DNA of 64,000 nt from Enterobacter huaxiensis (GTDB taxonomy: Bacteria; Pseudomonadota; Gammaproteobacteria; Enterobacterales; Enterobacteriaceae). The notes under the pieces are model-generated. The model had not been told where the DNA came from. It did not search any database and was given only the letters and a program-made list of their open reading frames with translations. Location of the stretch: the NCBI RefSeq assembly GCF_003594935.2, contig NZ_CP043342.1, positions 2,232,001-2,296,000 of the forward strand, given 5' to 3'. Position 1 is the stretch's first letter. Every line of letters begins with the position of its first letter. This document shows positions 15,324 through 24,137 of the stretch, piece after piece. A program made the position numbers and the translations under genes.

Positions 15324-15674
15324 ATGGCGATTGATTACCAACGTATGCAGGCCAGAACGACCCGCATGCTCAGGCAGAACGGCGCGACTTACAACTTCAC
15401 CCGTAAAGGCTCGATAACGGTTATCGGCGGCGTTGAGCATAAAACTGAAGAGGTCTGTTTTACTGCTGTGGGCGTGAAGACCGAGTACGCGCCAGGCGAA
15501 ATTGATGGAACGGTCATCTTTAACGGCGACGTGCAGATCGTTTTTACGGCAGAGCAGGAAATTAAAATCGGCGATGTGGTCGATATTGACGGCACAGCCT
15601 GCCGTGTTGTCAAACCGAATCCGGTAAAACCTGCCGTGCTGGTGCTCTGCTACAAAGCGCAACTGAGGGCTTAG
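15324..15674 (+). CDS. Head-tail joining protein, 116 residues
   Basis: A beta-rich protein (GSITVIGGVEHKTEEVCFTAVG, ending VLVLCYKAQLRA) in the slot of the head-closure or stopper protein. No sequence motif proves the role. It follows the connector stop by one base and precedes the gp10-like gene by one base. Confidence 0.6.
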   Translation: MAIDYQRMQARTTRMLRQNGATYNFTRKGSITVIGGVEHKTEEVCFTAVGVKTEYAPGEIDGTVIFNGDVQIVFTAEQEIKIGDVVDIDGTACRVVKPNPVKPAVLVLCYKAQLRA

Positions 15675-15675
15675 C

Positions 15676-16260
15676 ATGGGCGAGAACGCGGCTTTCCTGG
15701 CTGAAATCACGGCTTTCGTTAACAAGGCGAAAACGAATCAGGAAGCAGTGGTGCGCGCCGTCGGAATCAAAATTCATAACCAGCTGGTGGTGATGTCCCC
15801 AGTAGGCAACCCGGAGTTGTGGGGAGTTAACCAGACAGCCGTTTCCTATAATCGCGCTGTTTACGACCACAACGAGGCGCAGCGGGCCAATCCCGATAAC
15901 CTGACCAAAACCGGGCGACTGAAGAAAAAAGCCCGGGTGGTGGATGGGATGGATATCAAAGCACCGCCGGGGTATACGGGCGGACGCTTTCGCGGTAACT
16001 GGCAGGTGTCCTTTGATGCGCCAACGACTGACGAGACAGGCCGGGTTGATAAGACCGGTGACCTGACAAAAGCTGCCGGGAACTACACGCTGTCGCTCTT
16101 CAAAATCGGGATGAAGGCCATTTATTTCTGCAACAACGTGCCCTATGCCTACCCGCTTGAAATGGGGCATTCCACACAGGCTCCGGGCGGCATGGTCCGC
16201 ATAACTGCAGCAGAGTTTCAACGCTTCTTTGAAGAAGCTGTCAGGGAGGTGACTAAGTGA
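15676..16260 (+). CDS. HK97 gp10-like neck / tail completion protein
   Basis: A 194-residue protein with RFRGNWQVSFDAP and a C-terminal PYAYPLEMGHSTQAPGGMVR, the hallmark of gp10/lambda Z-like proteins that cap the tail near the head. Its stop overlaps the next GTG start. Confidence 0.8.
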   Translation: MGENAAFLAEITAFVNKAKTNQEAVVRAVGIKIHNQLVVMSPVGNPELWGVNQTAVSYNRAVYDHNEAQRANPDNLTKTGRLKKKARVVDGMDIKAPPGYTGGRFRGNWQVSFDAPTTDETGRVDKTGDLTKAAGNYTLSLFKIGMKAIYFCNNVPYAYPLEMGHSTQAPGGMVRITAAEFQRFFEEAVREVTK

Positions 16261-16667
16261 TTCCTGATATTGCATCTGCACTGGCCGCCAGACTGGGTAC
16301 CTGGGCCGATGCTGAGGGCATTTCGGTTGCATGGGAGAACGTGCCGTTCACACCTCCTGCTAACGAGATGTACCTGGCCGTTCACGATATGCCCGTTACG
16401 CCGCGAACAATCGATCTCGGTCTGCGCTGCCGTACTTATTCTGGCGTGTACCAGATTAATGTCGTGGCGCCAGCCGGCTCCGGCCGTACCTCCGTCGTTG
16501 CCCTGGCGGGCAGAGTAGCGGAGTTGTTCCCCGAGGGGCTGGAAATTGCAGGCAAAGACTTTACCTGCTGGATTAGCAGCGCGCCTGGCATATTCCGCGG
16601 CGTCCCTACACCTGTGTCCTACACCGTTCCTGTCAGCCTGAATTATCGGGCAGACATTAACAGCTGA
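16257..16667 (+). CDS. Tail terminator protein (lambda U-like)
   Basis: A 136-residue protein (MIPDIASALAARLGTWADAE at the start; YQINVVAPAGSGRTSVVALA) of the DUF4128/gpU-like type that forms the ring ending tail-tube growth. It starts at GTG 16257, coupled to the previous stop. Position before the tail tube gene supports the call. Confidence 0.75.
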   Translation: MIPDIASALAARLGTWADAEGISVAWENVPFTPPANEMYLAVHDMPVTPRTIDLGLRCRTYSGVYQINVVAPAGSGRTSVVALAGRVAELFPEGLEIAGKDFTCWISSAPGIFRGVPTPVSYTVPVSLNYRADINS

Positions 16668-16691
16668 TTCCCCTCTGATGCCCCACAACTG

Positions 16692-16712
16692 ACCGGCCTT
16701 GAGCCGGTTTTC
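16692..16712 (+). terminator. Terminator-like hairpin before the tail tube gene
   Basis: ACCGGC-CTTGA-GCCGGT followed by a short T-rich run. Weak as a terminator, but it lies in the longest gap of this block. Confidence 0.5.
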
Positions 16713-16735
16713 CCGTTTCTGAAGGAGAAACCATT

Positions 16736-17407
16736 ATGGGCTTTGCACTGCCTAACGGCGCTCATGTTTATCTGGCGTCGGGCTATGGCCCGGCCATTAC
16801 TTTCACCGGCGCGACGAATGCTGAGCACGCGGTGATCACCGTCAGCGCCGCGGACGAAATTGCGGTCGGCGATATCGTTCACGTGAACTGCAACTGGTCG
16901 GGTATTGATAACGTTATCGCGAAAATCGACGCGATTGCGGAGAATGCTGTCACTCTTCGCAACATCAATACCACCAACAAAAACAAATACGCGGCGGGTG
17001 GCGGTTCCGGCTCTATTCGCAAAATTGAAGAATGGACCGAACTGCCACAAATCACTGAGGTATCGAAATCTGGTGGTGATCAGAACACCACGCAGATTCA
17101 GTTCCTCAGCGATGATCGCCAGCGCAACCTGAATACCTTTAAATCCGCTGTCTCTCAGACTTACTCGATCGCGCATGACTCCACGCTCCCAGTTTATCCG
17201 CTGCTGCGCCAGCTGGACGAAGACGAAGAGACTGTGGCGGCGTACATGTACGTGCCGAAGGCGAAGGAGAACCGTTACTGGGCGGCCACGGCATCTTTTG
17301 ACGACACCCCGGCCACGGCGGTGAACGAAGTCGAAACGGTAAGCGTCGTGCTGAACCTGCAATCGCCTGCGATGACCTTCTATAAAATTACAGGCGCCGC
17401 GGCATAA
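16736..17407 (+). CDS. Major tail tube protein
   Basis: A 223-residue protein with a tail-tube-like pattern: MGFALPNGAHVYLASGYG, DEIAVGDIVHVNCNWSGIDN, the conserved IEEWTELPQITEVS, and a C-terminal VETVSVVLNLQSP strand. Hexamers stack to form the siphovirus tail tube. The AAGGAG site is strong, in line with high expression. It is followed by a terminator-like hairpin and the tail chaperone gene. Confidence 0.85.
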   Translation: MGFALPNGAHVYLASGYGPAITFTGATNAEHAVITVSAADEIAVGDIVHVNCNWSGIDNVIAKIDAIAENAVTLRNINTTNKNKYAAGGGSGSIRKIEEWTELPQITEVSKSGGDQNTTQIQFLSDDRQRNLNTFKSAVSQTYSIAHDSTLPVYPLLRQLDEDEETVAAYMYVPKAKENRYWAATASFDDTPATAVNEVETVSVVLNLQSPAMTFYKITGAAA

Positions 17408-17433
17408 GCCGGGCATAACGAAAATCTGAGCCT

Positions 17434-17453
17434 CCTCCATGGAGGTTTTTTTT
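17434..17453 (+). terminator. Terminator-like hairpin after the tail tube gene
   Basis: CCTCCATGGAGG followed by eight T. It could lower transcription between the abundant tube protein and the chaperones. Confidence 0.6.
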
Positions 17454-17467
17454 ACTAAGAGGCAACG

Positions 17468-17779
17468 ATGGCGACTAAATTCACCCTTCAGCCCAAACCA
17501 ACTTTCAAGGCCAACGTCTCGATCCCGCGCGCTGGCGATGAGGATGGTGTACTGACCTTCACGTTCAATCATAAGCCACTTAAAGAGCTTGCTGATCTGG
17601 AAAAACTGGAAGGCAAAACTGCCACTGATTTTCTGATGGAAATTATTTCTGGCTGGGCGCTCCCCGATGCATTCAACGCGGAAAATCTGTCGGTGCTGCT
17701 GGAAAACTATCCGGCTGCAATGAAGGCTATCCCTGAAACCTACTATCGCGAACTGATGGGGCAGCGCGAAAAAAACTGA
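17468..17779 (+). CDS. G: Tail assembly chaperone G
   Basis: A 103-residue protein in the lambda gpG position (KFTLQPKPTFKANVSIPRAG, then FTFNHKPLKELADLEKLEGK) that coats the tape measure during tail assembly. It ends GAA AAA AAC TGA; the A AAA AAC heptamer at 17770-17776 lies just before the stop and directs a share of ribosomes into the T frame. Confidence 0.85.
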   Translation: MATKFTLQPKPTFKANVSIPRAGDEDGVLTFTFNHKPLKELADLEKLEGKTATDFLMEIISGWALPDAFNAENLSVLLENYPAAMKAIPETYYRELMGQREKN

Positions 17780-18090
17780 TAGCGGTTGCCTCTGCATTCT
17801 ATACGCCTGAACCCACAGCGGCAGACCTAGCACCCTATGGGCTTACGCCGGATGACTACGACGATCAATACATCGACGTCTGGCCAGATGTATGGCCTTC
17901 ATTCCTGGTGTTTCAGGCTGTCAGCACGCAGTGGCGCACGGGCATGGGAGGCGCATCAGGGCTTGATTACAACGTGCTGCCCTGGGTGATGCGCCTGCAC
18001 CACGTTGACGACGAGGCAACCGCGCTTTCGGACATCCGAATCATGGAGAGCGCCGCACTAAAAGTTATGCATAAAGAGAGGGCGGAATGA
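17776..18090 (+). CDS. T: T domain of the GT frameshift chaperone (DUF1799)
   Basis: This frame has no suitable start. It is entered by -1 slippage on A AAA AAC at the end of G and then reads LIAVASAFYTPEPTAADLAP and on to GMGGASGLDYNVLPWVMRL, a DUF1799-type sequence. The 104-residue extension makes a GT fusion of about 207 residues that, as in lambda, would bridge G-bound tape measure and tail tube subunits. The same arrangement is conserved across long-tailed phages, although lambda itself uses G GGA AAG. Confidence 0.85.
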   Translation: MIAVASAFYTPEPTAADLAPYGLTPDDYDDQYIDVWPDVWPSFLVFQAVSTQWRTGMGGASGLDYNVLPWVMRLHHVDDEATALSDIRIMESAALKVMHKERAE

Positions 18091-20999
18091 GTAACGACAT
18101 CGCCACGATTTCCCTGCGCGTAAATACCAGTGAGCTGGAGCGCGGTAACCAGGCACTGGAGCGCTTTCAGGAGACCGCGTCCGCCGCGGCAGGTAAAGCG
18201 GATGACCTGAACAGCACGTTCCGCACCGGTATCGATAACCAGAAGAAAAACAGCGAAAGCCTGAAGCAGCAGCGTCAGGAACTACAGAACCTGCTGAATA
18301 AAATTAGTCCGGTAAACAAGGCGCTGGATGAGCTGGACACTATCCAGGAGAGCCTGGCGAAATTTCGCGGTAAAGGGCTGGTGGGAGACGAGGACTTTAC
18401 TCGTTACAACAGCGTGCTTGAGACGACGCGGGCTAAACTGGCGCAGGTCATGGAGTCTGAGACCGCAGAGGGGCGGGCTCGCATTGAACAGGCTCAGGCA
18501 GCGCAGCGGGCAGCTGCAGCGGGCAAAACCTTTATCGATTCGCTGGAGGAGCAGGTCACAGCAATCGGTAAAACGCGCGCAGAACTGTTAGAGCTAAAAG
18601 CTGCCCAACTGGGCGTATCCGATCGTGCTGCCCCAATGATCGCAAAGCTGAAAGAGCAGGAAGAAGCATGGAAGTCTGGGGCTGTCAGCGCTGGCCAATA
18701 TCGCAATGCAATGCGTTATCTCCCGATGCAAATGACCGACATTGTGACTTCACTGGCTTCCGGCATGCCGATTTATATGGTCGCTATTCAGCAGGGCGGT
18801 CAGCTCCGTGACTCGTTTGGCGGTGTAGGCAATGCTCTGAAAGCGATGTTGTCGATGGTGACCCCTGCCCGAGTAGCCATTGGTGGCCTGGCTGGCGTTG
18901 TACTGATTGCGGCCAAAGCGGGATCGGACTACTTCACCGCCTACGACGAAATCAACAAGGCCATTATCAGGACTGGCAACATTGCCGGCACGTCAGCGCT
19001 TCAGATCATGGCTTCCTCCCAGTCTATTGCTGCCTCTACTGGCGCTACTGTAGGAACCGTTCAGAGTTTGATGACTGAGCTGGTTGGCATGGGAACGCTG
19101 ACACAGCAGCAACTTGAAAAAGCAGCGGGCTCCACGGCGCTGGCGATTCAGACCGGTATAGTCTCGGCGCAGGACATCACCAAAGCCTATAAGGACATCG
19201 AAAAAGACCCTGTTAAAGCGCTGCAGAGTCTCAACGAACAATATAATTTCCTGACCGTTTCACAACTTAAGCATGTTGACGATCTGATAAAGCAAAAGGA
19301 CCAGACCGCGGCCGTTACGCAGGCTATGGACCTGTTTGGCGATACGATGGCAAAACGTGGGGAGCAGGCTTACGACTCGCTGACGCCGTTTGGTCGCCTG
19401 TGGCTGGACATCAAGGGCTGGGCGTCTGAGGCCATGCAGAGTATCGGTCAGTGGGTAGCTGAGCTGGCATCAAACACCCTGAAGGAATTCAACGCAATTT
19501 ATTACAGCGTTGCGATCGTTTTCCAGAAGCTGAACCAGATCATTTCTTCCTCTATCGCTGCCGCGATTAACCTCGTTCCCGACTGGGCGAAAACAGATAC
19601 TTTGCAGGGATGGCAGGACTACAACGAACAAATGGCCGGCGCTTATGGCGACAGCGTTTCTCAGCTGAAAAAAGACTGGGATGCGGCTGATATCAGTGCA
19701 GGTAAATACCTCGATACGACCAGAAAGATAAGTACCGCAACCACCCAGAAGGATCGTGAAGGAGTCGCTTCTTTTGGTAAAAAAACCAAAACCGGAAAGC
19801 AGGGCACTTTATCGGCTGGCGATCGCAGCACGGATGCTGCCCAGACCGAATTACTGGCGCTTCAGGCACAGTTACGCGCGCTGCAGCAGCATAAAGGGCT
19901 GAACGACACTATCAGCCAGCAGCGCAAAGATCTGTGGACGACTGAAGCGAAATTTCAGGTGCTGGAGGAGGCCTCGCGTTCACGTTCACTGACAAAGCAG
20001 GAACAATCCCTGCTGGCCAGTAAAGACCAGGTGCTTCAGTTGGCACGGCAGAAAGCCCTGTTAGGTGATCAGATTACCGCACAGGAACAGCTGAACAAGC
20101 GCATGGATACCTCGCAGAAATACATCACGCAGATGGCAGAGAAGCAGGCTGCATTAGTGAACGGTGCCGGGATGAGTGACCGTCAGGCACAACGTGAGCT
20201 GGCAAAGAGCCAGCTTTCTTCTGGATGGATCAACTCAGGCGGCACGTTTGACGACGAGGGTTATCAGAAGCAGCTTAAAGCGGCGAATGATTACTATGAT
20301 GCTGAGGATCGGTTACGTGGCGACTGGCTGACTGGCGCGAAAAAGGGCTGGGCTGAATTTGAGGACAGCGCGACCAATGTTTACTCGCAGGTGCAGACGA
20401 TTACCAGCAATGCGTTCACCGGGATGGCCAGCACGCTCACCGACTTTTTTACTACTGGTAAATCCAACTTCTCAGACTTCCTGACTACCTTCCTAAAGGG
20501 CATCGCCCAGATGCTGACTCAACTGGCTCTGGTTAATGGAATGAAGTCAGCCTTTGGTGGAACGGGTATCGGGGCGTTCTTTGGTTTTGCCGGCGGTGGC
20601 TTGGTTCCCGGTTTTGATAGTGGCGGCTACACCGGTGATGGCGGTAAATACCAACCGAAAGGCGTTGTACACGGCGGTGAGTTTGTTTTTACGAAGGAAG
20701 CGACCAGAGCATTGGGTGTCGGCAATCTCTATGCGTTGATGCGTGGAGGACAAGGGTATGCCGATGGTGGTTACGTTGGCCGGGCGCCAACGTATGGCCT
20801 GCAATCTCCTGCTGCTGGTGGCGTAAATGTTCAAACGTCTGTAGTCGTTCAAAACCAGAACTCTCAGCAGCAGACTTCAGGCAGCAACGACGCTATTTCA
20901 CGGGCTTACAAACAGACCATCGATCAATCTGTTCGTGCTGGGATTGCCAAACAGTTGCAACCTGGGGGGCTAATCTGGAATGCAACGAAATCTAGATAA
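18087..20999 (+). CDS. H: Tape measure protein (lambda H-like)
   Basis: A 970-residue protein, by far the longest in the tail block before J. It has a helical N-terminus (TISLRVNTSELERGNQALER), a central hydrophobic stretch near residues 250-285 (PARVAIGGLAGVVLIAAKAG), a coiled-coil middle and a C-terminal Gly-rich region (GFAGGGLVPGFDSGGYTGDG) seen in lambda-like tape measures. It sets tail length and enters the cell with DNA. The ATG overlaps the GT stop. Confidence 0.9.
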   Translation: MSNDIATISLRVNTSELERGNQALERFQETASAAAGKADDLNSTFRTGIDNQKKNSESLKQQRQELQNLLNKISPVNKALDELDTIQESLAKFRGKGLVGDEDFTRYNSVLETTRAKLAQVMESETAEGRARIEQAQAAQRAAAAGKTFIDSLEEQVTAIGKTRAELLELKAAQLGVSDRAAPMIAKLKEQEEAWKSGAVSAGQYRNAMRYLPMQMTDIVTSLASGMPIYMVAIQQGGQLRDSFGGVGNALKAMLSMVTPARVAIGGLAGVVLIAAKAGSDYFTAYDEINKAIIRTGNIAGTSALQIMASSQSIAASTGATVGTVQSLMTELVGMGTLTQQQLEKAAGSTALAIQTGIVSAQDITKAYKDIEKDPVKALQSLNEQYNFLTVSQLKHVDDLIKQKDQTAAVTQAMDLFGDTMAKRGEQAYDSLTPFGRLWLDIKGWASEAMQSIGQWVAELASNTLKEFNAIYYSVAIVFQKLNQIISSSIAAAINLVPDWAKTDTLQGWQDYNEQMAGAYGDSVSQLKKDWDAADISAGKYLDTTRKISTATTQKDREGVASFGKKTKTGKQGTLSAGDRSTDAAQTELLALQAQLRALQQHKGLNDTISQQRKDLWTTEAKFQVLEEASRSRSLTKQEQSLLASKDQVLQLARQKALLGDQITAQEQLNKRMDTSQKYITQMAEKQAALVNGAGMSDRQAQRELAKSQLSSGWINSGGTFDDEGYQKQLKAANDYYDAEDRLRGDWLTGAKKGWAEFEDSATNVYSQVQTITSNAFTGMASTLTDFFTTGKSNFSDFLTTFLKGIAQMLTQLALVNGMKSAFGGTGIGAFFGFAGGGLVPGFDSGGYTGDGGKYQPKGVVHGGEFVFTKEATRALGVGNLYALMRGGQGYADGGYVGRAPTYGLQSPAAGGVNVQTSVVVQNQNSQQQTSGSNDAISRAYKQTIDQSVRAGIAKQLQPGGLIWNATKSR

Positions 21000-21075
21000 T
21001 TAACAGGAACTCTCATTTGTAGTACCCCTATTTTTGGTAATCGTATCAAGAATACAGACCATCCTCATACTGAGG

Positions 21076-21084
21076 TGTTATGAT
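21076..21084 (+). promoter_or_regulatory. Candidate extended -10 promoter of a moron gene
   Basis: TGTTATGAT matches an extended -10 element (TGn plus TATGAT) 36 bases upstream of the next start codon, in an AT-rich gap of 120 bases. No good -35 was found, which extended -10 promoters can lack. Confidence 0.5.
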
Positions 21085-21119
21085 TATCTCCTTGAAATTA
21101 ATAAGTTAAGGTTTTTTGA

Positions 21120-21476
21120 ATGGCTTCAATTAAAGTGACAGCCCTGTGGGTAGGGGATGGAAAATCAAGCATTTCATTCGTTTCTCCAGTCCTGAATGAC
21201 AAAAAGCTAAATTATGACTCTGCTGCCTTCGGTTTTGGTTTTGTAGAAAACTTTGAGACATGGGGAGTTGAGCGTTACCCATTCGTAATGGAAGAATTTG
21301 GGGATGGGTTAGCTCTTCTGGATTGGGGTTCAACAATCCAAAAAAACACCGCAACAATTGATATTCTTGATATCCCCCTAAATGTAGACGGTGTCATTAC
21401 ATATAACGAAACTGACGAGGACGGAATGCAGCGTGGCCCTTATGTCTACCGAATTTCGACCATAGAAACGTTTTAA
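21120..21476 (+). CDS. Hypothetical moron protein between tape measure and M
   Basis: A 118-residue acidic protein (VTALWVGDGKSSISFVSPVL, VENFETWGVERYPFVMEEFG, ending YRISTIETF). It has no similarity I recognise to tail proteins and is more AT-rich than its neighbours. It has its own candidate promoter and an intrinsic terminator right after it, the definition of a moron. Function is unknown; such genes often alter the lysogen, for example by excluding other phages. Confidence 0.65.
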   Translation: MASIKVTALWVGDGKSSISFVSPVLNDKKLNYDSAAFGFGFVENFETWGVERYPFVMEEFGDGLALLDWGSTIQKNTATIDILDIPLNVDGVITYNETDEDGMQRGPYVYRISTIETF

Positions 21477-21500
21477 TACCTCGTATGCACTCTTGTGAAT

Positions 21501-21523
21501 AACCCGCTTCTGCGGGTTTTTTT
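21501..21523 (+). terminator. Intrinsic terminator closing the moron
   Basis: ACCCGC-TTCT-GCGGGT followed by seven T. Confidence 0.85.
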
Positions 21524-21538
21524 ATACCCGGAGGATAA

Positions 21539-21886
21539 GTGGCGATCCAAACATTCACTTGGCGAACCCAGATACATGCAGGAATGGAGGGGGAGTTCAG
21601 CTACTCAACTCGTTCTGCATCCTTTGGTGACGGTTATGAGCAGATCGTTGGGGATGGAATTAATCCTGAAAAACAGTCCTGGCCAATGACTCTTACTGGG
21701 AAGAAGGCAGAGATACTTGCAGCTCTGAGTTTTTGCCGCGAACACATTACAAAATCCTTTATCTGGACATCCCCTGTTGGCGAAACCGGTTTATACCGGA
21801 TAGAAGCTGATTCCATTAAAGCCCAGCCGCTCTCCAGCAAAGTGATGATCATAAAAGCAACCTTCAAGCAGGCATACGCACCATGA
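21539..21886 (+). CDS. M: Minor tail protein M
   Basis: A 115-residue lambda gpM homologue: FTWRTQIHAGMEGEFSYSTR, FGDGYEQIVGDGINP and a C-terminal VMIIKATFKQAYAP. It is part of the tail tip. It starts at GTG 21539 behind GGAGG, and its stop overlaps the L start. Confidence 0.88.
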   Translation: MAIQTFTWRTQIHAGMEGEFSYSTRSASFGDGYEQIVGDGINPEKQSWPMTLTGKKAEILAALSFCREHITKSFIWTSPVGETGLYRIEADSIKAQPLSSKVMIIKATFKQAYAP

Positions 21887-22638
21887 TTACCGAAGATTAT
21901 CAACGCCTCGAACCTGGTGAAAAAATGCGTCTTCTCGAGGTGGACGGTTCTGCGTTTGGTCTGGACAACGTTCTGCGCTTTCATGCATATAACTTGCCGC
22001 ATACCGAAGATGAAATTGCGGCTGCTGGTGGCGACGAATCAAAGCTTAAGGCGAAGAGCATCTGGTGGCAGGGCGAAGAGTATGGTGCCTGGCCATATAA
22101 GCTGGAGGGGCTGGAAGCCTCTACCGATGGCAGCAGTGCGCAGCCTACGCTTACCGTGGCAAATATTGACAGCTCAATCACGGCGCTCTGTCTTGCTTAT
22201 GACGATATGCTGCAGGCCAAGGTCACTATTCATGACACATTTACGCATTATCTCGATGCGCGCAATTTCCCGGATGGAAATCCCACAGCAGATCCCCTGC
22301 AGGTGAGGAAACGAGTTTTCTACATCGACGGTAAAAATAGTGAGTTGCCCGGCGAAAGTATTGAGTTTGTTCTTACCAGTCCGATGGACCTGCAGGGATT
22401 GATGATCCCGACACGTCAGCTTCATTCTCTGTGTACCTGGTGTATCCGGAATAAATATCGCACCGGCGACGGCTGTGACTATGCCGGAACCCGCTATTTC
22501 GATAAAAACAACAACCAGGTGAGCGACCCTTCTCTGGACGAATGCAACGGCACGCTTACGGCCTGTAAGCTCCGGCATGGAGACGGCAACGAACTGCCGT
22601 TCGGTGGGTTCCCAGGCACGTCTTTGATCAGGAGCTGA
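21883..22638 (+). CDS. L: Minor tail protein L (Fe-S tail tip protein)
   Basis: A 251-residue lambda gpL homologue. The C-terminal third holds the cysteines expected for an iron-sulphur cluster: SLCTWCIRNK, GDGCDYAGTRYF, and LDECNGTLTACKLRHG. The N-terminal half (GEKMRLLEVDGSAFGLDNVL) is the tip-ring domain. It is followed at two bases by K. Confidence 0.9.
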   Translation: MITEDYQRLEPGEKMRLLEVDGSAFGLDNVLRFHAYNLPHTEDEIAAAGGDESKLKAKSIWWQGEEYGAWPYKLEGLEASTDGSSAQPTLTVANIDSSITALCLAYDDMLQAKVTIHDTFTHYLDARNFPDGNPTADPLQVRKRVFYIDGKNSELPGESIEFVLTSPMDLQGLMIPTRQLHSLCTWCIRNKYRTGDGCDYAGTRYFDKNNNQVSDPSLDECNGTLTACKLRHGDGNELPFGGFPGTSLIRS

Positions 22639-22639
22639 T

Positions 22640-23353
22640 ATGCGTCAGAAAACCATCGATGCGATTATGGCCCATGCTGCAGCTGAGTATCCTCGCGAGT
22701 GTTGCGGCGTGGTGGCGCAGAAAAGCCGTGTTGAACGTTATTTCCCGTGCCGGAATCTTGCCGTGGTGCCGGAGGACAATTTTGTACTTTGCCCCGAAGA
22801 CTATGCAGCTGCTGAAGACTGGGGGAAGGTCATTGCCATCGCTCACAGTCACCCTGATGCCACGACGCAACCGAGCGAACTGGATAAAGCGCAATGCGAT
22901 GCAACCCTTTTACCCTGGCATATCGTGAGCTGGCCGGAGGGGGATTTACGGACCATTCAGCCGCGTGGAGAACTGCCGCTGCTCGAGCGTCCGTTTGTAC
23001 TTGGTCACTTTGACTGCTGGGGGCTGGTAATGAGCTATTTCCGGCAAACGCATGGTATCGAGCTTCACGATTACCGGGTCGATTATCCCTGGTGGGAAAA
23101 CGACTATCCGGACAATTTCTATCAGGATTGCTGGTATGAGTGCGGATTCCTTGAATTCGACGGGCCGCCAAAACCAGGCGATATGGTGATCATGCAGGTT
23201 CAGGCTGATAAGTGGAATCATGCGGGGATTCTGCTGGAAGGCAACATGCTACTGCATCACCTTTATGGGCACTTGAGCCAACGGGTTCCTTATGGCGGTT
23301 ATTGGCGCGATCGAACAATGAAAACAGTTCGTCACAAATCGCTTTTTATTTAA
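22640..23353 (+). CDS. K: Tail tip peptidase K (JAMM + NlpC/P60)
   Basis: A 237-residue two-domain protein like lambda gpK. The N-terminal JAB1/MPN part has AHSHPDATTQPSELD, the HxHx7Sx2D metal motif. The C-terminal NlpC/P60 part has the nucleophile in GHFDCWGLV and the His in WNHAGILLEGN. The second domain probably cleaves peptidoglycan peptides during DNA entry. In lambda it is followed directly by I; here a foreign gene lies between. Confidence 0.9.
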   Translation: MRQKTIDAIMAHAAAEYPRECCGVVAQKSRVERYFPCRNLAVVPEDNFVLCPEDYAAAEDWGKVIAIAHSHPDATTQPSELDKAQCDATLLPWHIVSWPEGDLRTIQPRGELPLLERPFVLGHFDCWGLVMSYFRQTHGIELHDYRVDYPWWENDYPDNFYQDCWYECGFLEFDGPPKPGDMVIMQVQADKWNHAGILLEGNMLLHHLYGHLSQRVPYGGYWRDRTMKTVRHKSLFI

Positions 23354-23392
23354 TAATAATTGTCTTAAACATTAATTAGGCTGGTCTAATGC

Positions 23393-24040
23393 ATGCAACT
23401 AAACAATGAAATAAAGGGTTTTTTAAAATGGATTTTAATATTAAGCCCTACCATAATTGGTGGTTTACTTTTAGTTAATAATATTTTCAGTTGCGATTTC
23501 AATCTATGGACTGGCGGTGGGCAACTATTCACAGGGCTTGGGCTGACATTGTTTTTATTTAGATGGATTACATGGGGTGACTGTGATTTCAAAGTTGGCG
23601 GAGGGATGTTCGCTTTAGGAGTCGCATTTGGCATTTTCGGTGTGTTCTCAAGCTCTAAGGCTTTGGATCAAGACTATGTAAGGCTGCGATCTGATTTGCA
23701 AGACGCATTCGTAGATGCTTCGGCTAATTGCCAGGGGGATGGGAAATCCTATCTCAATGCAGCGCAAATTTGTGCTATGGCACCAGTTATGGAAGTAACA
23801 GATTTGAATTATCAGTTGATGAAGGCGAAGTATCTTCCTCCAACTGCCTCACTTATTGATGGCATGTACCACTCCACCGATGATGCGAAGATTGATGCTT
23901 GTTTAGTGAGCTATTTTTCACTATCCGCAAAATGCCCTAATAGCTTCGTAACATTCAATCTAAACCACCCTGAAATGAAGTCGATTGAATCACTGAAACA
24001 GTGTTCTTCATTTTGGAAATGGATTCAAAGTTGGGTTTAA
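23393..24040 (+). CDS. Membrane-protein moron inserted between K and I
   Basis: A 215-residue protein, markedly AT-rich compared with flanking tail genes. It has two or three N-terminal hydrophobic spans (LKWILILSPTIIGGLLLV, LFTGLGLTLFLF, MFALGVAFGIFGVF) and a soluble Cys-containing C-terminal part. It is not a tail protein of any family I know. Its own terminator follows. Phage-borne inner-membrane proteins of this layout often block entry of superinfecting DNA, but there is no motif that proves this. ATG 23393 was chosen; the ribosome site is weak. Confidence 0.65.
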   Translation: MQLNNEIKGFLKWILILSPTIIGGLLLVNNIFSCDFNLWTGGGQLFTGLGLTLFLFRWITWGDCDFKVGGGMFALGVAFGIFGVFSSSKALDQDYVRLRSDLQDAFVDASANCQGDGKSYLNAAQICAMAPVMEVTDLNYQLMKAKYLPPTASLIDGMYHSTDDAKIDACLVSYFSLSAKCPNSFVTFNLNHPEMKSIESLKQCSSFWKWIQSWV

Positions 24041-24096
24041 ATCTATATTCAATCAACTTTCTAATCTAATTGCCATATGCCATGTAATTACGCAGC

Positions 24097-24122
24097 GCCC
24101 ATCTTAATCAATGGGCTTTTTT
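24097..24122 (+). terminator. Intrinsic terminator closing the membrane-protein moron
   Basis: GCCCAT-CTTAATCA-ATGGGC followed by six T. The stem contains an in-frame ATG of gene I that is therefore unlikely to be a start. Confidence 0.85.
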
Positions 24123-24137
24123 GGGAGTGGATTGCTT

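Noticed and set aside
16643..17833. 396-residue minus-strand open frame across the tail tube region
   Set aside because: It runs antisense to three well-supported tail genes and has no recognisable domain; a product of high GC and codon bias.
24111..24137. Upstream ATG as start of tail gene I
   Set aside because: The ATG is inside the stem of an intrinsic terminator and has no ribosome site; the family N-terminus begins at the GTG further down.
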